From positions 1-9,054 of the forward strand of contig JBDSSS010000202.1 in the NCBI GenBank assembly GCA_039928615.1: a stretch of DNA of 9,054 nucleotides, given 5' to 3'. The position numbers and the translations under genes were made by a program. Origin of the DNA: JBDSSS01 sp039928615 (GTDB lineage: Bacteria > Actinomycetota > Actinomycetes > Actinomycetales > Dermatophilaceae). Below, piece by piece: positions 1-6,954 of this stretch (the stretch's first letter is position 1; each line of letters opens with the position of its first letter). The notes below the pieces were generated by a model. It saw only the letters and a program-made list of their open reading frames with translations, did not search any database and was not told the DNA's origin.

Positions 1-1281
1 ACCGGCACCATCGGCTTCATGATGGACTGCGACACGACCGGCATCGAGCCGGACTTCTCGCTCGTGAAGTTCAAGAAGCTCGTCGGTGGCGGCTCGATGC
101 AGATCGTCAACCTCACCATCCCGCGCGCGCTGCGCAAGATGGGCTACACCGGCGAGACCGTCGAGGCGATCGTCGAGTACATCGCCGACAAGGGTCACGT
201 CATCGACGCCCCCGGCCTCAAGCCGGAGCACTACGAGGTCTTCGACACCGCGATGGGCGCCCGCTCGATCTCGGCGATGGGCCACGTGCGGATGATGGCT
301 GCGACGCAGCCGTTCCTGTCCGGCGCCATCTCCAAGACGGTCAACCTGCCGCAGGACGCCACGGTCGAGGAGATCGAGGACGTCTACCTGCAGGGCTGGA
401 AGTTCGGCCTCAAGGCGCTCGCGATCTACCGCGACTCGTGCAAGGTCGGTCAGCCGCTCTCCGACGGCGGCTCGACCGCCAAGGACAAGGTCGCCGCCGA
501 CGCAGCCGCGGCTGCGGACGTCAAGGTCGAGAAGGTCATCGAGTACCGTCCCGTCCGCCGTCGCCTGCCCAAGCGCCGCACCTCGCAGACGACGTCGTTC
601 GCCGTCGGTGGCGCCGAGGGCTACCTCACGGCCGGCACCTACGACGACGCCCAGCTCGGTGAGATCTTCCTCAAGTTCGGCAAGCAGGGCTCGACCCTGG
701 CCGGCGTGATGGACGCCTTCTCGATCGCCGTCTCGATCGGCCTGCAGTACGGCGTGCCGCTCGAGACCTTCGTCGAGAAGTTCACCAACCTGCGCTTCGA
801 GCCGGCCGGCCTCACGGACGACCCGGACGTGCGCATGGCGCAGTCGATCATGGACTACGTCTTCCGCCGACTGGCGCTGGACTACCTCGACTTCGACACC
901 CGCGGCTTCATGGGCATCCACACGGCTGCCGAGCGGGCCCGCCAGGTCGAGACCGGCTCCTACGAGGACTCCTCCTCGGACGACTCCGACGAGGACATCG
1001 AGGACGAGCTCGAGTCCTTCCAGCAGTCGGCTCCCGTCTCCCGCAAGGCCGAGACCAAAATCGACCGCTCCGAGGACAAGTCATCCGAGGTCAACTTCGG
1101 CGCCGGCGCCGCCTCGGCTCGTGAGGTCTCGAGCGACGTCCACAGCTCGGCCGAGCTGATGGAGAAGTTCGGTGGCATCACGGCCGACGCCCCGATGTGC
1201 ATGACCTGTGGGACGAAGATGCGCCCCGCCGGCTCCTGCTACGTCTGCGAGGGCTGTGGAAGCACGAGCGGCTGCAGCTGA
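1..1281 (+). CDS. nrdJ: Vitamin B12-dependent (class II) ribonucleotide reductase, C-terminal part
   Basis: The reading frame is open from the first base, so the gene starts upstream; 426 residues are visible, a little under half of a typical actinobacterial NrdJ of about 950 residues. The enzyme reduces ribonucleotides to deoxyribonucleotides in the cytoplasm with adenosylcobalamin as radical source. Family-typical stretches include GTIGFMMDCDTTGIEPD at the very start, the conserved ATQPFLSGAISKTVNLP segment (about 301-351), GWKFGLKALAIYRDSCK (about 394-444) and RRRLPKRRTSQTTSF (about 556-600). The C-terminus carries a cysteine cluster: a CMTC pair (codons at 1198 and 1207), a CYVC pair (1237 and 1246), then Cys at 1255 and 1273 in a GCS end. 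This fits the zinc-ribbon-like tail with redox cysteines that re-reduces the active site. A Ser/Asp/Glu-rich linker (about 961-1014) joins body and tail. The catalytic finger-loop region and the usual upstream control sites (B12 riboswitch, NrdR boxes) lie outside the window. Confidence 0.96.
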   Translation, partial: TGTIGFMMDCDTTGIEPDFSLVKFKKLVGGGSMQIVNLTIPRALRKMGYTGETVEAIVEYIADKGHVIDAPGLKPEHYEVFDTAMGARSISAMGHVRMMAATQPFLSGAISKTVNLPQDATVEEIEDVYLQGWKFGLKALAIYRDSCKVGQPLSDGGSTAKDKVAADAAAAADVKVEKVIEYRPVRRRLPKRRTSQTTSFAVGGAEGYLTAGTYDDAQLGEIFLKFGKQGSTLAGVMDAFSIAVSIGLQYGVPLETFVEKFTNLRFEPAGLTDDPDVRMAQSIMDYVFRRLALDYLDFDTRGFMGIHTAAERARQVETGSYEDSSSDDSDEDIEDELESFQQSAPVSRKAETKIDRSEDKSSEVNFGAGAASAREVSSDVHSSAELMEKFGGITADAPMCMTCGTKMRPAGSCYVCEGCGSTSGCS

Positions 1282-1298
1282 CGCTGCGCCTGCACGAA

Positions 1299-1338
1299 CG
1301 GAAGGGCCCGGACGGCGATTGCCGTCCGGGCCCTTCCG
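1299..1338 (+). terminator. Strong hairpin downstream of nrdJ
   Basis: An 18-bp perfect stem (arms 1299-1316 and 1321-1338) closes on a GATT tetraloop, starting 18 nt after the nrdJ stop codon. No T-tract follows, which is common for terminators in high-GC actinobacteria. It most likely ends the nrdJ transcript; protection of the mRNA 3' end is an alternative. Confidence 0.85.
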
Positions 1339-1503
1339 GCGTCACTGCGGCGGACTCGGTCTGCTGCTCAGCGAGCCCGACCCTCGTCTGGTGCGGAACC
1401 GCCACCCTCCTGGCCGAGCTCAGGTCCGGGTACGCCAGCAAAATCTGCAGCGAGTGCACGACGCCATCATCCTCATCCTCGACAGCCCGGCCTCCGTCAA
1501 CGC
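1339..1503. other. Gap without a recognisable gene
   Basis: This is the part of the roughly 300-bp gap between nrdJ and the LAL regulator that is not explained by the nrdJ hairpin or the promoter. Short reading frames cross it on both strands, but they overlap the 3' end of nrdJ, have no ribosome-binding site and resemble no family. No RNA gene, repeat or obvious pseudogene was recognised. Confidence 0.5.
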
Positions 1504-1532
1504 CTGACCACGGGCTTCGGCGCGCGTAGGCT
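1504..1532 (+). promoter_or_regulatory. Candidate housekeeping sigma promoter for the LAL regulator
   Basis: A -35-like CTGACC (1504-1509) and a -10-like TAGGCT (1527-1532) are separated by exactly 17 bp. TAGxxT is a usual -10 form for the main sigma factor of actinobacteria. Transcription would start near 1539, leaving a leader of about 43 nt before the ATG at 1582. Only base matching supports it. Confidence 0.5.
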
Positions 1533-1581
1533 GGAGGCGAGGCCGACGAAGACCTCAGCCTCCTCGCGCTGGGAGTCGCGG

Positions 1582-4446
1582 ATGGGCAGCATGTCCCGGC
1601 AGGCGCGGCCCCTCGGACGCGACACGCAACTGGGTCTCGTGGACGGGCTGCTCAATGCCCTCGTGGGCGACTCTCGCGCGGACGGGCTACGGAGCCCAGG
1701 ACTGCTCATCGGCGGTGACGCCGGTATCGGCAAGACCTCCTTGGTTGATGAACTGGCGGAGCGCTCTCGCTCCCTCGGGCTCTCCTGCGGATTCGGCCAT
1801 TGTCTCGACCTCGCCTCGGGAACTCCGCTCGGGCCCGTCCATGAGGCGCTGCGCGACGTTGCCCGACAGGGGCGTGAGCGCACGATGACAGATGCCAACG
1901 CCACGCCGTGGGGTGGTGGGGACGGACGTCTGCAGGCGCATTCCGTGGAGGCACTGCTCGAGGCGGCGCAGGATATGGCGCACGTCGCGCCCTTCGTCCT
2001 GGTCGTGGAAGACCTGCACTGGGCGAGCCCGTCGACGTGCGAATTCGTCCTGGCGCTGGTGCGCACCGGTCGGGCCCCGCTGCTGACCGTCCTCACCTTC
2101 CGTTCCGACGACGTGACGAGCGGACACCCGCTCCAGCCGGTGCTCATTGAGCTCACCAGGAGCCCGGGTGTCGTGCGGATCGACCTCGAGGGGCTCACGG
2201 CGCCCGATGTCCTCGAACTCGTCACGCGGCGCTCCGGCCGTGCTGCCGGTCCGGAGGAGCTGACCTCGCTCATGACTCGTTCGGGGGGGAACCCACTGCA
2301 CATCGAGGAGCTTGTGTACGCCGACGAGCCTGGGGTGCCCCGCCACCTCCACGACCTGCTGCTCCGACACGTCGAGAAGCTGTCGGCACCCTCGGCGCTG
2401 CTCGCCCGCCTGGCCGCCGCGGGCGGCAGCCACATCGACCTCGAGCTCCTTCAGGAAGCGTCCGGCCTCACGTCGGGGCCGTTCGCGGAGGCGATGCACG
2501 AGATGCTCGAGAGCAACGTCGTCGTCCGTCGGGGGCAGCTCTTCACCTTCCGCCACGCACTGCTTCGCGAGGCCATCCACGACGACGCGCTGCCGACCGA
2601 GCTCGGCGCGATGCACGCCGCCTACGCGCAGGCCCTACGCGGCCGGGTCGAGTCAGGCTCGACCGAGCATCGCTGGCAGTACGGAGCTGCCCTGGCCCTG
2701 CATGCCGAAAGAGCGCAGGACTGGCCGCTCGCACTGGAGGCCGCGGTTTGGGCCGCCGCGGCCGGCAAGCAGTACGGCGCGGCCGCGGCCGCCGACCACT
2801 TCGAACGCGCTCTCGAACTCTGGGGACGGGTGCCCGACGCCCGCACGCGAACTGGCCTCGAGAAGGCAGACCTCGCGCGGCTCGCCGCTCATGTCCTGGC
2901 CAACGAGCACATGCCAGAGCGGGTGCACGACCTGCTGCGGCAAGCAGTCCTCCTGCTCGAGCCCGACGGCGACCCCCTGGCAGCGAGTCGGGTGCACACC
3001 GAGATCGGTGGCGGATGGGTCGACGTTCCGGGTCTCATGAGTCGTGAGGAGGCCCTCGACCGGGCTGTCGCCCTGGCCGGCGACGTCCCCTCCCGCGAGC
3101 TCGCGGAGGCTCTTCTTGCGTCCTGCTTCCACGGATGCCGTGTCGGCCGTTACACCGAAGCGCTCGACTTCGCGCGGCGAGCGCTCGACGTCGCTCACGC
3201 CATAGAGGCCGACGACCTCGTGTGCGAGGCGCTGTGGGAGCAGTCCGAGCCGCTCTGGAACCTCGGTAGCTGCGGCGCCGCGCTCGATGTCCTCCGGCAG
3301 GCCGTGCGCGTGGCCGGACGGGCCGACGAGCTCGGGATCGACCTCGAGGCCTCCGGCGAGCTCGCGTATTTGCTCGCGCTGCACGGTTCCTTCGACGACG
3401 CGGTCCGCCTCGCCCGCCAGGTCCGCGAGAGAGCGGCGCGAGCCGGACTGGCGCGCTATGTCTCGCTCGGCGCTGAGCAGGAGGTGGAGGTCCTCGTGGC
3501 CCGTGGCCGTGTCGCCGAGGCGAACGAGCTGTTCGAAGCCTTTTGCGTGCCGGCGGGACTCACGGTGAGGGACCGACGGACCCGGTGCATGATGCTGCTG
3601 GCCCGCGGGGACGCACGGGGCGCCCTTGCAACGCAGCACGACGCCTTCGAGGACCTCACCCACGCCGCCGACCTCGACCTCGCGCCGAGCCTCATCGAGA
3701 TCTGTGAGCAGCTGCCCGACCCGCGCCGGGCGGCCGCCGTTGCCGGCCGGCTGATGAGCGCGGTCGCGGAAAGAGACTCCCCCCTCGAGCATGCCCTCGC
3801 CGCGGCCTGGGGCTACCGGGCCATCCTCGTCGGCATCGGTTCCCACCCACCTCCCGCTGCCGAGCTCGTCGAGGCGGCCCGATGGTCACTCGCTCGGGCG
3901 ACGAGGCTCAGCTCGGCCGACTGGAGCGAGACCTGGTTCGGGTTGCACCTGCGGATGGCCGAGGGCTTCGACGCGCGGGTGCGCGGACGATCCGGCATAC
4001 GAGCCTGGCAGGGTGCGGTCGAGCTCGCTCCGCGCTTCGGCCGATACACGGCACTGCGTCCTCGCCTCGAGCTGGCCAGGGCCCAGCTCGAGCACGGCGA
4101 GCGTGATGCCGGCAAGGACCTGCTGGCTGCCGTCTGGTCCGAGGCGCGGACGATGGGCGCGACCTGGCTCGACGGGCAGGCGGCCCTGGCCGCGAGACGC
4201 TTCCGCGTGCCTCTTCCGACCCAGGCGACGGCGCCGGGTCCCCTCGATCGCCTCACCGCTCGAGAGCACGAGGTGCTCGCCCTCGTCGCCCAGGGGGTGA
4301 CGAACCGGGGGATCGCCGAGGCACTGTTCATCACGGAGAAGACGGCGGGCACACATGTGAGCAACGTGCTCGCCAAGCTCGAGGTCCGCAACCGCGGCGA
4401 GGCAGCCGCCTTCGCCCACTCTGCCGGGCACACGCCCGAGGGCTGA
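1582..4446 (+). CDS. LAL-type LuxR family transcriptional regulator with N-terminal AAA ATPase domain
   Basis: This 954-residue protein has the size and layout of the large ATP-binding LuxR regulators (LAL family, MalT-like). The N-terminus begins with the GRDTQL motif (12-17). Walker A, GDAGIGKT, is at 45-52, and a Walker B-like LVVEDLHWA is at 140-148, with Asp144 as likely magnesium ligand. The middle, roughly 350-850, is rich in Ala/Leu/Arg helices resembling TPR-type repeats, the usual sensor region. The C-terminus (about 889-950) is a LuxR/GerE helix-turn-helix with LTAREHEVLALVAQG, then IAEALFITEKTAGTHVSNVL and AKLEVRNR. The ATG at 1582 has a GGGAG element (1571-1575) six bases upstream; an in-frame ATG three codons later is an alternative. 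It is expected to bind ATP and DNA and act as a transcriptional activator. The ligand and targets are unknown. It stands alone behind its own promoter, upstream of the haloperoxidase-like gene. Confidence 0.93.
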   Translation: MGSMSRQARPLGRDTQLGLVDGLLNALVGDSRADGLRSPGLLIGGDAGIGKTSLVDELAERSRSLGLSCGFGHCLDLASGTPLGPVHEALRDVARQGRERTMTDANATPWGGGDGRLQAHSVEALLEAAQDMAHVAPFVLVVEDLHWASPSTCEFVLALVRTGRAPLLTVLTFRSDDVTSGHPLQPVLIELTRSPGVVRIDLEGLTAPDVLELVTRRSGRAAGPEELTSLMTRSGGNPLHIEELVYADEPGVPRHLHDLLLRHVEKLSAPSALLARLAAAGGSHIDLELLQEASGLTSGPFAEAMHEMLESNVVVRRGQLFTFRHALLREAIHDDALPTELGAMHAAYAQALRGRVESGSTEHRWQYGAALALHAERAQDWPLALEAAVWAAAAGKQYGAAAAADHFERALELWGRVPDARTRTGLEKADLARLAAHVLANEHMPERVHDLLRQAVLLLEPDGDPLAASRVHTEIGGGWVDVPGLMSREEALDRAVALAGDVPSRELAEALLASCFHGCRVGRYTEALDFARRALDVAHAIEADDLVCEALWEQSEPLWNLGSCGAALDVLRQAVRVAGRADELGIDLEASGELAYLLALHGSFDDAVRLARQVRERAARAGLARYVSLGAEQEVEVLVARGRVAEANELFEAFCVPAGLTVRDRRTRCMMLLARGDARGALATQHDAFEDLTHAADLDLAPSLIEICEQLPDPRRAAAVAGRLMSAVAERDSPLEHALAAAWGYRAILVGIGSHPPPAAELVEAARWSLARATRLSSADWSETWFGLHLRMAEGFDARVRGRSGIRAWQGAVELAPRFGRYTALRPRLELARAQLEHGERDAGKDLLAAVWSEARTMGATWLDGQAALAARRFRVPLPTQATAPGPLDRLTAREHEVLALVAQGVTNRGIAEALFITEKTAGTHVSNVLAKLEVRNRGEAAAFAHSAGHTPEG

Positions 4447-4577
4447 GTCCGCAAGCCGGACCGCGTGAACCGACGGGCTGACCTTGGGCCCCCTTCCGAC
4501 CGGAATGACCCGGGGAGGACGACGACGAGGTCAGGGACATCTCCCGATGTGCTCGGTCACGACAGGGGGCGAGAGTG

Positions 4578-4606
4578 AGCGTGCGGCGGAGGGACCGCCG
4601 CACGCT
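4578..4606 (+). terminator. Hairpin between the LAL regulator and the haloperoxidase-like gene
   Basis: A perfect 12-bp stem, arms AGCGTGCGGCGG (4578-4589) and its complement (4595-4606), closes on a 5-nt loop. It lies about 130 nt after the regulator stop codon and 78 nt before the next ATG. No T-tract follows. It may end the regulator transcript or form part of the leader of the next gene. A weak 5-bp stem (GTCCG/CGGAC, 4447-4461) directly after the stop codon is a lesser alternative. Confidence 0.55.
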
Positions 4607-4642
4607 TCACCGAGGAGCGGCTGTGCACCTCTGAGGTGAAGC
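4604..4642 (+). promoter_or_regulatory. Overlapping inverted repeats upstream of the haloperoxidase-like gene
   Basis: GCTTCACC (4604-4611) is repeated inverted as GGTGAAGC (4635-4642). Inside lies a compact dyad, CACCTC-T-GAGGTG (4626-4638), whose right arm overlaps the outer repeat, so the two pairings exclude each other in RNA. The compact dyad could be an operator; the whole could be a switching leader. The gene start at 4685 is 42 nt downstream. Confidence 0.35.
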
Positions 4643-4684
4643 CTCGATGCCCTAGCGGCACCGGGTCGAAAGGGAGGAACCCTG

Positions 4685-5998
4685 ATGAACATCACAGCGT
4701 CACGGCGTACAAGATGGTCGTTGACCGCGCTCACCCTCGGCGCCCTACTGGTCGCAGCGCCTGCTGCGGCCTCCACAGCGGGGTCCGGCACCTCACGGCC
4801 TCACTCAAGGGTCCCCGCGGCCGTCGTCACGGACTGGAACCGCATCATGTTTCGCACGTTCGCCGAGCGATCCGTGCCCGTGTCCGCCCAAGGGCTTCAG
4901 GCCGGCTTCGTCGGCGCCGCGGTCTTCGATGCGGTGGCGACGGTCGAAGGCCGGGACCGGCCCTACCTCGACCAGGAGCCGGCCGCACGCGGGGCCTCGG
5001 TGCAGGCCGCTGCAGCAACTGCGGCGTACCGCGTCCTCGTCGCACTCGGCCCCGACACCACGGGTTCGCTTCGCGCCGACTACGACGCGTGGCTCGCACA
5101 CGTGACCGACGCCACCTCGAGAGCCGCAGGCGTGAGGGTGGGGGACAACGCCGCCGACACACTGCTGGCCGCGCGGGTCGGAGACGGGCGCGACGCGCCC
5201 ATCACCCTCGTCACCACCCCGGGGCCGGGTGTCTGGGACCCGCCCCCCACGGGGATGGTGACCCCATGGCTCGGCTTCGTGACGCCGATGGTGCTTCCCA
5301 CCGCGACCTCGATCCACCTCTCGGGACCACGTTCGCTCACGAGCAGGGCCTACGCCGCGGAGTTCGACGAGGTTCGACGGATGGGAGCCAAGACGGGATC
5401 GGATCGGACGACGGCACAGACACAGCTCGCACTCTTCTTCAACGACAACGCCGTTCGTCAGTACAACGTGGCGCTCGCGGACCGGCTGACCCGGCACTCG
5501 GCATCGGCGGCCGATGCTGCTCGGGCATTCGGGCTGCTCAACCTCTCCACGGCCGACGCCCTCATCACCTGCTGGCGGTCCAAGTACGACGTGCACAGCT
5601 GGAGGCCGATGCAGGCCATTCAGCGAGCCGACACCGACGGCAACGCTGCGACCACAGCGCAGACGGCATGGGAACCCCTCGTGCCGAACCCGCCGTACAG
5701 CGAGTATGCCAGCGGGCATGCCTGCATCACCGGGGCCTTCAGCGAGACCATGGCCAGCTTGTACGGGGCGGACCGGATCGACGCGACGATCGTGTCGGCG
5801 GTCACGAACACCAGCAGGCACTACGCCGCGGCGGCCGCGCTCACCCGTGACACCAAGAACGCACGCATCTGGCTCGGACTGCACTTCCGCAAGGCCATGG
5901 ACGACGGCAACCGCATCGGACGCGAGGTCGTCGACTACGTCGTCGACCGCGTGCTCGAGCACCGGACGCATCGTGATCGACAGGGCGACGACGACTGA
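4685..5998 (+). CDS. Secreted vanadium-dependent haloperoxidase-like protein (PAP2 superfamily)
   Basis: This 437-residue protein has an export signal: basic residues at 7-10, a hydrophobic core (about 12-28) and an Ala-rich cleavage region near 26-30. The twin arginine (7-8) lacks the usual following residues, so Sec export is more likely than Tat. The C-terminal half holds the PAP2/vanadium haloperoxidase active-site set: the K-x6-RP motif (Lys300, Arg307, Pro308), the SGH motif (Ser343, Gly344, His345, the acid-base His) and R-x5-H (Arg394, His400, the vanadate or phosphoryl ligand). Members either oxidise halides with hydrogen peroxide on a vanadate cofactor or act as acid phosphatases; the sequence cannot tell which. 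The classical PSGH motif reads ASGH here. The only two cysteines, 296 and 347, sit beside two of the active-site motifs. The start has a strong AAGGGAGG element seven to eight bases upstream. The product is probably extracellular or wall-associated. Confidence 0.88.
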   Translation: MNITASRRTRWSLTALTLGALLVAAPAAASTAGSGTSRPHSRVPAAVVTDWNRIMFRTFAERSVPVSAQGLQAGFVGAAVFDAVATVEGRDRPYLDQEPAARGASVQAAAATAAYRVLVALGPDTTGSLRADYDAWLAHVTDATSRAAGVRVGDNAADTLLAARVGDGRDAPITLVTTPGPGVWDPPPTGMVTPWLGFVTPMVLPTATSIHLSGPRSLTSRAYAAEFDEVRRMGAKTGSDRTTAQTQLALFFNDNAVRQYNVALADRLTRHSASAADAARAFGLLNLSTADALITCWRSKYDVHSWRPMQAIQRADTDGNAATTAQTAWEPLVPNPPYSEYASGHACITGAFSETMASLYGADRIDATIVSAVTNTSRHYAAAAALTRDTKNARIWLGLHFRKAMDDGNRIGREVVDYVVDRVLEHRTHRDRQGDDD

Positions 5999-6037
5999 GG
6001 CAGCCGCGTGAGTGTCAACACCATGGCGAGGTCCGAT

Positions 6038-6054
6038 GGCCCGGTGTCCGGGCT
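6038..6054. terminator. Short GC hairpin between convergent genes
   Basis: GCCCGG-TGT-CCGGGC (6039-6053) forms a 6-bp GC stem, extended by a G-T wobble pair (6038/6054), with a 3-nt loop. It lies in the 64-bp gap between the convergent ends of the haloperoxidase-like gene and the hexapeptide-repeat gene, where a bidirectional terminator would be expected. The stem is short and has no T-tract. Confidence 0.4.
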
Positions 6055-6062
6055 GTCGGGCC

Positions 6063-6470
6063 TCAGGCGGCGCGGCGGGCCCGCGCACCCTCGCGGATGA
6101 CGGCGCCGGACCCGATGATCTCGTCGCTCTCGATGCGGGCGCCGTCCCAGACGTGGGCGTGGGCGCCGATCTTGACGCGGTCGCCGACCTTGGCACCCCG
6201 CCCGACGACGGCGCCTGGCCCGACGTGGACACTTGCGCCGATGACGGCTCCGGCGTGCACGACGGCCCCGCCGTCGATCCAGGTCCCGATGCCGATCCTG
6301 GCTCCGGCCCCGACCTTGGCGTCGCGGTCCACGTAGGCCGACCGGCCGATGGATGCGGTCTGGTCCACGAAGGCGCGGGACTCGACGAGCCCTCCGCCGT
6401 TGGCGTGGCGGGCGTACTTCAGCAGGGCACCGCTGTCGGCCTCGAACTCTTCGTACTTCTTGCGCGTCAT
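6063..6470 (-). CDS. Hexapeptide-repeat (left-handed beta-helix) protein
   Basis: This 135-residue protein is dominated by hexapeptide repeats. From residue 29 to 130 there are 17 consecutive six-residue units in one phase (VESRAF, VDQTAS, IGRSAY, VDRDAK, VGAGAR and so on to IREGAR), enough for more than five turns of a left-handed beta-helix. The fold is shared by acyl- and nucleotidyl-transferases and gamma-class carbonic anhydrases. Histidines occur at 72, 82, 104 and 106, but no family-specific catalytic motif was recognised. The 28-residue N-terminus is polar and ends in GGGL, which resembles the GG-(hydrophobic)-VES entry of YdcK-like repeat proteins. The frame stays open back to 6677, but the ATG at 6470 is preferred because GGGAGAGGT lies just upstream and the extra N-terminus looks non-coding. 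It is transcribed towards the haloperoxidase-like gene, apparently as a single gene. The substrate is unknown; it could equally be structural. Confidence 0.82.
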   Translation of the reverse strand: MTRKKYEEFEADSGALLKYARHANGGGLVESRAFVDQTASIGRSAYVDRDAKVGAGARIGIGTWIDGGAVVHAGAVIGASVHVGPGAVVGRGAKVGDRVKIGAHAHVWDGARIESDEIIGSGAVIREGARARRAA

Positions 6471-6475
6471 GTCGC

Positions 6476-6484
6476 ACCTCTCCC
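6476..6484 (-). promoter_or_regulatory. Ribosome-binding site that decides the hexapeptide protein start
   Basis: On the minus strand GGGAGAGGT lies five bases before the ATG at 6470. It supports this start over the in-frame upstream ATG at 6677, which would add 69 residues unlike a beta-helix protein. Confidence 0.6.
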
Positions 6485-6513
6485 ACCCCGAAGGGACGCT
6501 TGGGTCATTTCTG

Positions 6514-6546
6514 ACACTCGTTGAACGAGCGAGCCCGTGCGAGTGT
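6514..6546. repeat. Nested inverted repeats upstream of the hexapeptide-repeat gene
   Basis: A 13-bp palindrome, CTCGTT-G-AACGAG (6517-6529), lies 47 bp upstream of the hexapeptide gene start. Overlapping it, ACACTCG (6514-6520) and CGAGTGT (6540-6546) form 7-bp arms 19 bp apart. The position suits an operator. No convincing promoter hexamers were found beside it. Confidence 0.35.
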
Positions 6547-6586
6547 TCCGCAGGCGATGCGGTCTCAGGGATGTCAGGGTCGCCGA

Positions 6587-6603
6587 CGAGACGCCGCGTC
6601 TCG
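6587..6603 (-). terminator. Palindromic hairpin after the membrane-protein operon
   Basis: CGAGACGC-C-GCGTCTCG (6587-6603) is a perfect 17-bp palindrome, giving a 7-bp stem with a 3-nt loop in RNA. It lies 55 nt past the DUF4235 stop codon on the minus strand and is the best terminator candidate for the four-gene operon. It has no T-tract. Confidence 0.45.
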
Positions 6604-6622
6604 AGCGCGAGCGCGAGCGCGA
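6603..6622. repeat. GAGCGC short tandem repeat
   Basis: Three perfect copies of GAGCGC plus GA run from 6603 to 6622 in the non-coding gap between the hexapeptide gene and the DUF4235 gene. This is a tiny hexanucleotide repeat with no visible function. Slippage could make its length vary between strains. Confidence 0.5.
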
Positions 6623-6657
6623 TCGGCTCGTCTGGGAGCGCGACTGACCCAGCTGAC

Positions 6658-6954
6658 TCAGCTGCCGGGCCACTCACCGGTCCAGCGCTCGAACGCGCGG
6701 GCCCCGCCCCGGTCGACGAGGGCCTTCACGGCGGCGAAGATCGCGCCCTGGATGGCCGCCGCGACGAGGATCTCCTTCATGTCGTACTCCGACTGGAGCG
6801 CGGACGGGGCATCGGCTCCCTCACTGGCCGAGGCGCGCTTCCACACCTGTTTGAACACCTGCGCCGAGACGACACCGGCGACGATGCTGCCGACGAGACC
6901 GATCGGGCGGTACAGGATCTTGGCCGGCGTGCTGGCCTTCTTCTCACGTGCCAT
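6658..6954 (-). CDS. DUF4235 domain-containing membrane protein
   Basis: This 98-residue protein matches the DUF4235 pattern over its whole length: an ILYRPIGL start (13-20), a first membrane helix (about 16-35) running into VFKQVWKR (33-40), a short polar loop (41-58), a second helix with ILVAAAIQGAIFAAVKALVDR (about 62-82), and an FERWTGEWPG end (88-97). The function of the family is unknown; the pattern implies a small two-helix inner-membrane protein. The ATG at 6954 overlaps the end of the YihY gene by 11 bp and has AAGGAAG about eight bases upstream, so it is probably translated by coupling as the last gene of the operon. A 15-bp palindrome (6650-6664) covers its stop codon. Confidence 0.88.
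   Translation of the reverse strand: MAREKKASTPAKILYRPIGLVGSIVAGVVSAQVFKQVWKRASASEGADAPSALQSEYDMKEILVAAAIQGAIFAAVKALVDRGGARAFERWTGEWPGS

Noticed and set aside
1497..2616. Minus-strand reading frames of more than 300 codons opposite the start of the LAL regulator
   Set aside because: They run antisense to the Walker A and Walker B region of a well-supported gene and have Ser/Arg-rich, domain-free translations.
2653..3846. Minus-strand reading frame of 397 codons inside the LAL regulator
   Set aside because: It is fully antisense to a continuous, well-supported coding frame; no motif or ribosome-binding site supports it.
4478..4506. Promoter for the haloperoxidase-like gene from CTGACC, 17 bp, CGGAAT
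   Set aside because: The -35-like box and spacing are acceptable, but the -10 lacks the key A at position two and matches only half of the consensus.
4805..6232. Long minus-strand reading frame of 475 codons opposite the haloperoxidase-like gene
   Set aside because: It lies opposite a gene with clear motifs and a strong ribosome-binding site. Its translation is rich in Arg, Gly, Pro and His with no domain, the usual shadow in high-GC DNA.
6063..6677. Longer version of the hexapeptide protein starting at 6677
   Set aside because: The extra 69 residues do not resemble a beta-helix, cross palindromes and a hexanucleotide repeat, and overlap the end of the DUF4235 gene. The ATG at 6470 has its own ribosome-binding site.
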